Shown: piece by piece, positions 59,401-64,000 of the stretch
Position numbering within the stretch: the first letter of the stretch is position 1
Layout of the letters: each line of letters opens with the position of its first letter
Assembly: GCF_949987515.2 (NCBI RefSeq)
Contig: NC_082694.2
Coordinates: 45,532,451 to 45,596,450 of the forward strand
Reading direction: 5' to 3'
DNA length: 64,000 nucleotides
From: Delphinus delphis
Lineage: Eukaryota > Chordata > Mammalia > Artiodactyla > Delphinidae
Translations under genes and position numbers: made by a program
The notes under the pieces: model-generated
Seen by the model: the letters and a program-made list of their open reading frames with translations, nothing else
What the model was told of the DNA's origin: nothing
The model's database searches: none

Positions 59401-62400
59401 AGTGTCTGGTATATGGTAGGCATGCAGTAAATTATTTGTTGAATGAAAGAATGAAGGTCTCTGAAATAGCTTCTTATAAAATATCACTTATTTTTTTTTA
59501 AATATCACTTACGTTAACTTTAATCCAGCATTTTGAAATGTATTTGACCTTAATATTATTTTTATTTGTGGAACACTTAGGGGGACTATCTCAAAAAACA
59601 TTAATATTCCATGGGACTATTTGAGAAATGCTAGCTTGATCACTTAGTTTACAGTTTCAAAATATAATAGTCCCATTTACTAAATTCAGCATCGTGCTTA
59701 CTTATTATATAACTATTTGGAGAAAATTAGAGATGCAGAGTTTTTAGTGATTTATATTTCAGGATATACTTGCTGTTTTTTATGTTAATGAAGGAAGAGT
59801 TGCCAGGATAATTCACACCAGTGAAAAACTTTAAATCACTTATTTTTAGTAATAGGATTTATTTAGTTTCTTTGGCAGCAAACTACCATCCTAATTATGT
59901 TTTGTATTGGCTAATACAAAAAATATTTTAACTCAAGCAGAGAGTTTAAGCCCAAGGATATATAGTACATAGAGTACTCAGCATGCTCAGGTACTGCATC
60001 AATTGTATTAGGTCCTTGTTTGGAAGTAGAGGGTTTTTTTGTTTATTTATTTATTTATTTATTTATTTATTTTTGGCTGTGTTTGGTCTTAGTTTCTGTG
60101 CGAGGGCTTTCTCTAGTTGCGGTGGGCGGGCCTCTCACTGTCGTGGCCTCTCTTGTTGAGGAGCACAAGCTCCAGACGCGCAGGCTCAGTAGTTGTGGCT
60201 CACAGGCCTAGTTGCTCTGCGGCATGTGGGATCTTCCCAGACCAGGGCTCGAACCCGTGTCCCCTGCATTGGCAGGCAGATTCTCAACCACTGTACCACC
60301 AGTGAAGCCCGGAAGTAGAGTACTTTTTAAAAAGGAAGAGAAAAGGAAAAGTGCAGGCTGAGCTTTTTCAAAAACATAGTGACAAAGAATGGATATGTGA
60401 CTCTTCAGTTAGGTGTTTTGTTTAGTTAGGTGTTGTGGGCTCTAGTGTCTGCTCTGACCCATAAATAATATGACAAACTTTAGCAATGTGCTTTACTTAC
60501 CTGTATATTTCTCCCTCTTTTAAATAACCATAGTGATCTGTGTTTCCATCTATAATGGAAGAGGTTTTTTTATTAAAACAAAATCCAGAACACTTCAAGG
60601 TTTGCACCAAGCTATAGATGATAATCTCTAGGTAAGGAAGAGTGGTTGGACCACCTGGACTTAAAGTGAGAAAGGGGGACTGCCTGTCTAGTATAGCTTC
60701 CTTCCCCATCTGTAGCTTTATCTTTCCAAACTGTTCATTGCTGAAACTTTGGAGTATGTTACCCCTCCCCGCTAGGGAAGCTATATTCCCTTGCATGTTG
60801 TAGTACCTATCCTGTGGCCCAGTTAACACCTAAACTGGGGGATGAAGGGATAGAAAATGAATACAGAACTATGGAAACGTTCAGGTGACTGCAAAAGTCA
60901 TCAACATTAGTGGTGTGTCATTATGATTGAACTAAAGGCTAAATGCAGACAGTAAGAAATTTTACTACTCCACTGTTTATAATGGGAATATCTTTCCTAC
61001 ACAGAACTCACCAAGATTTTCATAAAATGGAGTTTAGAAGGAAGCTTTTCAGTTCAATGACAGTAAGAATTAAAATGAGAAAATCCCACAAATTCAGGAA
61101 ACTTCTCCTCCGTATCTTTCCACGTGAAAATTGTTCTTATAGAACATCATTTGCTAACATGCAATTTAAAGTTTATGTTTAACAAGGAGTCTACCTCTTA
61201 TTTCCTTTCTTTACTGTTGTCTTCTCTCTCCACTCCCCTTCCCTTGCCTTATAAATGCATACACAGTAAATATTCTAAGGATAGATTTGTAAAAACTGCT
61301 TTGGAAATATGAATACCATTATTTATAAATATAGTAGATTTAAGTGAAAATATAGCTGATTATATAGGAAATAGATTTTCTTTTTATTTTGCTGTATTTA
61401 AAACAGCACTGATAAATTGGAGGCTCAAATCCAACCCAGTGCGACCTCACAGAACAATTTCTATGAGAACTGCACAGCATGCTGTTTTGGCTTTTGATGG
61501 ATTATTTTTCATTTTTTGTTCTTCTGAGTCTCTGCTTAGTCTGTGTAAACTTCAACGTTAAACATAGCTGTAATGTTTATTAGGAACAAAGTTTTTTATA
61601 AGCAGTGTTATGTGAGGCCGCCTATTTCAATATTGAATTGTAAAATATGTCATACTTTAGCTCGTGTGGCCTATCCTTTAACTCTGACTCTGTTGATATA
61701 TTCCAGAGTTGAACAAACCAACTTGTATTTCACTTTTCACTAGTATTTTCATGGATTAGTGATCATTCATAGAGTTATTTTTTGAGGTGCTATGAACTTT
61801 GAGGTGTAGCATTCATATATTTAATATGTATTATATTAATTAAACTTAATCTTTGGAGTTATTTTTAGATCTTTCAATGGAAAGATTAATCATCTTCCTT
61901 AAGGATTATAACTTAAGCATTTTTATTTGAGGACATGTTCTTGAAAATAGGAGTTTGAGTTTTCTCAGGTCTGAAGTATGGCTGTTCACTAAAAAGTTAC
62001 ATTTTAAAAATGTTAATTTCATGTTCTATTTACTTTCTTGATGTAACTTTTTATTATTTTATATCATACTCTTCAGTGCTTTAAGACTGTATCTTTTCAT
62101 TCCTTAAGATAAGCAGTTTGAAGCTAGTATATTTATTATCTTTCTTGTGTTACCTTCGTATAATTAAATGTATTTACGCTATCTGTCATTTTATTAGTCA
62201 TGTTTGATTGATAGAATTAAACTTCTGGCTTTTAAAAATGAAGAAATCAATATCCCTGTATTCTCCTGTGTAACTCTTTTTCTTTTTTCTGTCCTTTGCC
62301 AATTTTGTTAGTTATATTGTATTAACGTTGTCAGTGGAAATAACATTTTGTATCCTATTCTGGCATCTTAATACCTTCATTTTCTTTTATTCTTATAGTT

Positions 62401-64000
62401 ATGTGGTTCAGTAGCTTAGAAGTTTATCATCAGTTATTTTGCCATGGTTTTTCCAGTCTTGTTTGGTTAACTAAATTCTTCCTTTAACAGAGTCCTCTGA
62501 AAGGACCCATGGGAATAATGTTCCTTGAGTTCTTGCATGTTCATAATTGAATAATTAATTAAATTAAATTAATGAATTAATTTACTTTTTGGCCGTGCCA
62601 CGCTGCAGCTTGTGGTATCTTAGTTCCTCAACTATGGATTGAACCCAGGCCCTTGGCAGTGAGAGTGCAGGGTCCTAAACACTGGAGTGGTCCTTGGGAT
62701 GAGGGATGTTTTGCCACATACTTTTTCTTTGATAGGGACTCCGCAGTGTAATGATCTGTTTCTCTAAGCAATACTGTGGAGATCATACAGAGGTGGCTCC
62801 TATAAGGAAACTACTGCTATATGAGTACTTCAAAAACGTGAATTGGATAATTACAGAAAGTGGTAGAATTCACTTTTCTAGCTCAGCTATCTAAATCAAA
62901 CGTTTCTCTTGACTCTGTTGGTGGGGAGACATATGGAAAAATGATAAGGTTTTTGTCTTCTAAGACTTTCATGTGATTGAAAGATGTGTTTTTCTGGATA
63001 TGATCTCTGATGGCTTATTGCCCATTTGACTTCTTTCTGTCAGAAACAGAGACATGTCATTGGCAACATGTAGAATTAGATTGGGGTACTGACCACAATC
63101 TTTCTGTTATATTCCTAACATAATGAATTTTGTCCATTTGGTCATGGTTTTTACCATCAGTATACATCTTTAAGATTGTTAGTCGTTGAGCAGACACGAG
63201 GTCCTTTGTAAGAAAGAAGTGTAACTTTTCATTACAGTTTTAGAAAAAATTTTTCTAAGTAGCAATCAAATACTACATTTCAGACTAAGGATTCATGGCC
63301 AAGACACATTATAGAAATATATCTGTATATATAGGGAGAGTGGTTTGAAATTATGATATATGTCTTTGATGGGAAAGCCTTACTTTATAACCATTCTGAT
63401 TATAAAATTTAATTATGAAATAAATAACTGTGGGTAGTCCTACTTACCCAGTGACATTCTTGAAATAATTCTCCATCCTTGCCAGTCACTTTGTCGGAGT
63501 GAAAAGTTGAAACTAACATATGCTGTCAGTGGAGTTAGTATAGTACTTTAATAGTTCTCCTGTCCTGGGTATAGGTAGTCTTAGAAAAACATAAAATCTG
63601 AGGTGACATAGAATAAATTCAAAACACTAGAAAAAAAAATCACTTGTCATTGCAGTCTAGTTTCTTTTCTAGTGCCACCAGGTGTCAGTGTAACCACAGG
63701 ACCAAAGAAATACACAGTAGATAAAATGGCTACGAACATTCTTTTTTGCTTTGTGAAAGAGGTAGGGAAAAAAGTTTTATTCAAATTAGATATACAATGG
63801 AAAGATTATTTTCAGTGAATTGTAGAGGAAAATGAAGTGCATAATGGAGAATAGAGTACATGTAGAATTTAAGAAGCATAGATACAGTTAAAAATTCATA
63901 TATAAATCAAATGTACTAATAGAATACGTAGGTGATCTCTGAGGCCCTCAGAAATCACCAACCTGTTGCTATAACTAGAGGAGATGGACAGCCTGTGGTT
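50207..64000 (+). CDS. ASB3: ASB3 gene, 5' part (first two coding exons; rest outside window)
   Basis: ASB3 (ankyrin repeat and SOCS box protein 3) is a substrate receptor of a Cullin-5/Elongin B/C ubiquitin ligase; TNFR2 is a reported target. The coding exons here are 50207-50402 and 55410-55568. They join in frame through a split codon (GCA G|AT) and encode residues 1-118 of about 518. The window covers ankyrin repeats 1 and 2 and the third up to [11 protein letters not shown]. The next exon (expected to begin VENGQIDVLRLLL) was not found up to 64000, so intron 3 is at least 8.4 kb. The SOCS box lies outside. In human a readthrough with GPR75 exists; nothing here tests that. Confidence 0.94.
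51290..51520 (-). repeat. MIR SINE, minus strand
   Basis: It shows 'tgagcactgctttgtagcag', 'cattttattgaaaagaccaa', 'ggctcagagaaattgacttg' and 'tttgaacccatttctctctg' in MIR order reversed. Confidence 0.75.
52022..52275 (-). mobile_element. Long CHR-type SINE, minus strand
   Basis: A TTTA-rich tail, then 'ggctgtgttgggtcttcgtt' and 'gccaccagggaagtcccc'. 'caaaggcatggattt' (from 52008) and 'caaaggcatgaattt' (from 52276) are the target duplication. Confidence 0.92.
53596..53625. repeat. AT dinucleotide repeat
   Basis: An alternating 'atatatatatat' run of about 30 bases with a few G/C interruptions. Confidence 0.7.
55410..55568 (+). CDS. ASB3: ASB3 second coding exon: ankyrin repeat 3
   Basis: The acceptor is CATAG and the donor GTGAAG. 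Encoded protein: [20 protein letters not shown] to LEETTPLFL. It contains a textbook ankyrin repeat ([20 protein letters not shown], then LEAGADPNA). It is phase 1 at both ends, so skipping it would keep the frame. Confidence 0.95.
56051..56253 (-). mobile_element. Young CHR-type SINE, minus strand
   Basis: T-run, then 'gcggtacttgggcctctcac', 'tggccatggctcacgggcct' and 'gccaccagggaagcc'. 'tatggtctggtttt' before and 'tatggtcgtttttt' after look like its target duplication. Confidence 0.92.
56290..56539 (+). mobile_element. Older CHR-type SINE, plus strand
   Basis: It opens 'gggacttccctggtggtcca' and carries 'gcaactaagaagtccacatg' units and an 'acaaacaaacaaat' tail. 'aaaggcca' flanks it on both sides (56282 and 56540). 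It sits head to head with the SINE at 56051-56253, 36 bases apart. Confidence 0.9.
56690..56830 (+). repeat. MIR SINE, plus strand
   Basis: It shows 'atgcttcagtttcctcactt', 'ataaaatgagagtaatagta' and 'cctacctagtctttattggg'. Confidence 0.7.
56870..58470 (-). mobile_element. Old L1M-type 3' region, minus strand, split by a SINE
   Basis: Landmarks in reverse include 'taaaaatgtgtaatgacaat', 'cttagcataatgctattgag', 'agtagtattccattgtatga', 'cagacttatggaaataacag', 'tccaggattatttattatat' and 'caatttgggtttgttcgatg'. The two halves (to 57076 and from 57213) are separated by a SINE. No coding sequence is intact. Possibly more than one old L1 is joined here. Confidence 0.65.
57088..57201 (-). mobile_element. 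Short tRNA-derived SINE, minus strand, 11-base target duplication
   Basis: It shows 'tttggctgtgccttgcagct', 'ttgaccagggattgaacctg' and 'ccaccagggaactccc'. 'cctgtagtttg' is repeated perfectly at 57077-57087 and 57202-57212. Confidence 0.9.
58850..59000 (-). repeat. MIR SINE, minus strand
   Basis: It shows 'aatttattaagcagagaatg', 'cagatgttttacatgaatta' and 'tatcacagatgaggaagtg'. Confidence 0.65.
59215..59460 (+). repeat. L2 LINE 3' end, plus strand
   Basis: It shows 'ttccatgagagcagggattt', 'cactgttgtaactcccaaac', 'ggcatgcagtaaattatttg' and ends 'ttgaatgaaagaatgaa', the classic L2 terminus. Confidence 0.75.
60032..60310 (-). mobile_element. Long CHR-type SINE, minus strand, 10-base target duplication
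   Basis: A long TTTA tail, then 'ggctgtgtttggtcttagtt' and 'accaccagtgaagccc'. 'ggaagtagag' is at 60022-60031 and 60311-60320. Confidence 0.92.
62551..62690 (-). mobile_element. Older tRNA-derived SINE, minus strand
   Basis: An AATTAAATTAA-rich tail, then 'ggccgtgccacgctgcagct', 'ctatggattgaacccaggcc' and a diverged end 'aaacactggagtggtcc'. Similar to the copy at 57088-57201 but more mutated. Confidence 0.8.

Larger units (their letters stand above)
55569..64000. other. ASB3 intron after second coding exon (runs off right edge)
   Basis: At least 8.4 kb. Apart from the repeats listed, nothing is recognised. A 110-codon open frame at 60829-60497 on the minus strand resembles no protein I know. 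From 60830 to 62540 and from 62700 to 64000 I see plain AT-rich intron. Confidence 0.6.

Noticed and set aside
60497..60829. 110-codon open frame on the minus strand
   Set aside because: No recognisable domain, no splice context, and it lies within an intron. It may come from an old repeat I cannot name.

Overview
This window is nuclear DNA from a mammal, most likely a cetacean and probably a toothed whale. The genes have short exons with GT-AG introns. The intergenic and intronic DNA is packed with tRNA-derived CHR-type SINEs (one end reads like 'ggcttccctggtggcgcagtgg', the other is A-rich) and with L1 LINEs of the cetartiodactyl type. I see no BovB or Bov-tA repeats of the kind that dominate ruminant genomes. 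The species call rests on remembered repeat families, not on a search.

Three protein-coding genes are present. They match the human 2p16.2 order ASB3 - CHAC2 - ERLEC1, read here in reverse. (1) ERLEC1, minus strand, starts at 16435 inside a CpG island. Its first eight coding exons (signal peptide, first MRH lectin domain and linker) run down to 4696; the remaining exons lie beyond the left edge. (2) CHAC2, minus strand, is complete in three coding exons (38526 to 31603). It encodes a 188-residue glutathione-specific gamma-glutamylcyclotransferase. (3) ASB3, plus strand, is divergent from CHAC2. Its first two coding exons (50207-50402 and 55410-55568) carry the first ankyrin repeats; the rest lies beyond the right edge. 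CHAC2 and ASB3 appear to share a bidirectional promoter near 38.5-38.95 kb that holds two ZNF143-like elements facing opposite ways.

Layout: 1-2043, 5' part of a minus-strand L1 in ERLEC1 intron 8; 2044-16435, ERLEC1 exons and introns; 16.2-17.2 kb, ERLEC1 CpG island and promoter; 17.2-31.6 kb, intergenic DNA with SINEs, MIRs, a MaLR-type LTR and a MER20-like element; 31.6-38.5 kb, CHAC2; 38.5-39 kb, bidirectional promoter; 39-50.2 kb, ASB3 intron 1, which holds a nearly full-length but decayed L1 (about 41.6-48.9 kb); 50.2-64 kb, ASB3 exons 2 and 3 with repeat-rich introns.

The three genes are not a pathway. ERLEC1 works in ER quality control, CHAC2 in cytosolic glutathione turnover, and ASB3 as a substrate receptor of a Cullin-5 ubiquitin ligase. 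I found no undescribed system. The points most worth a second look are the GC-AG intron of ERLEC1, the lengthened CHAC2 C-terminus, the paired ZNF143-like sites, and the nested or inverted repeats around ASB3 exons.
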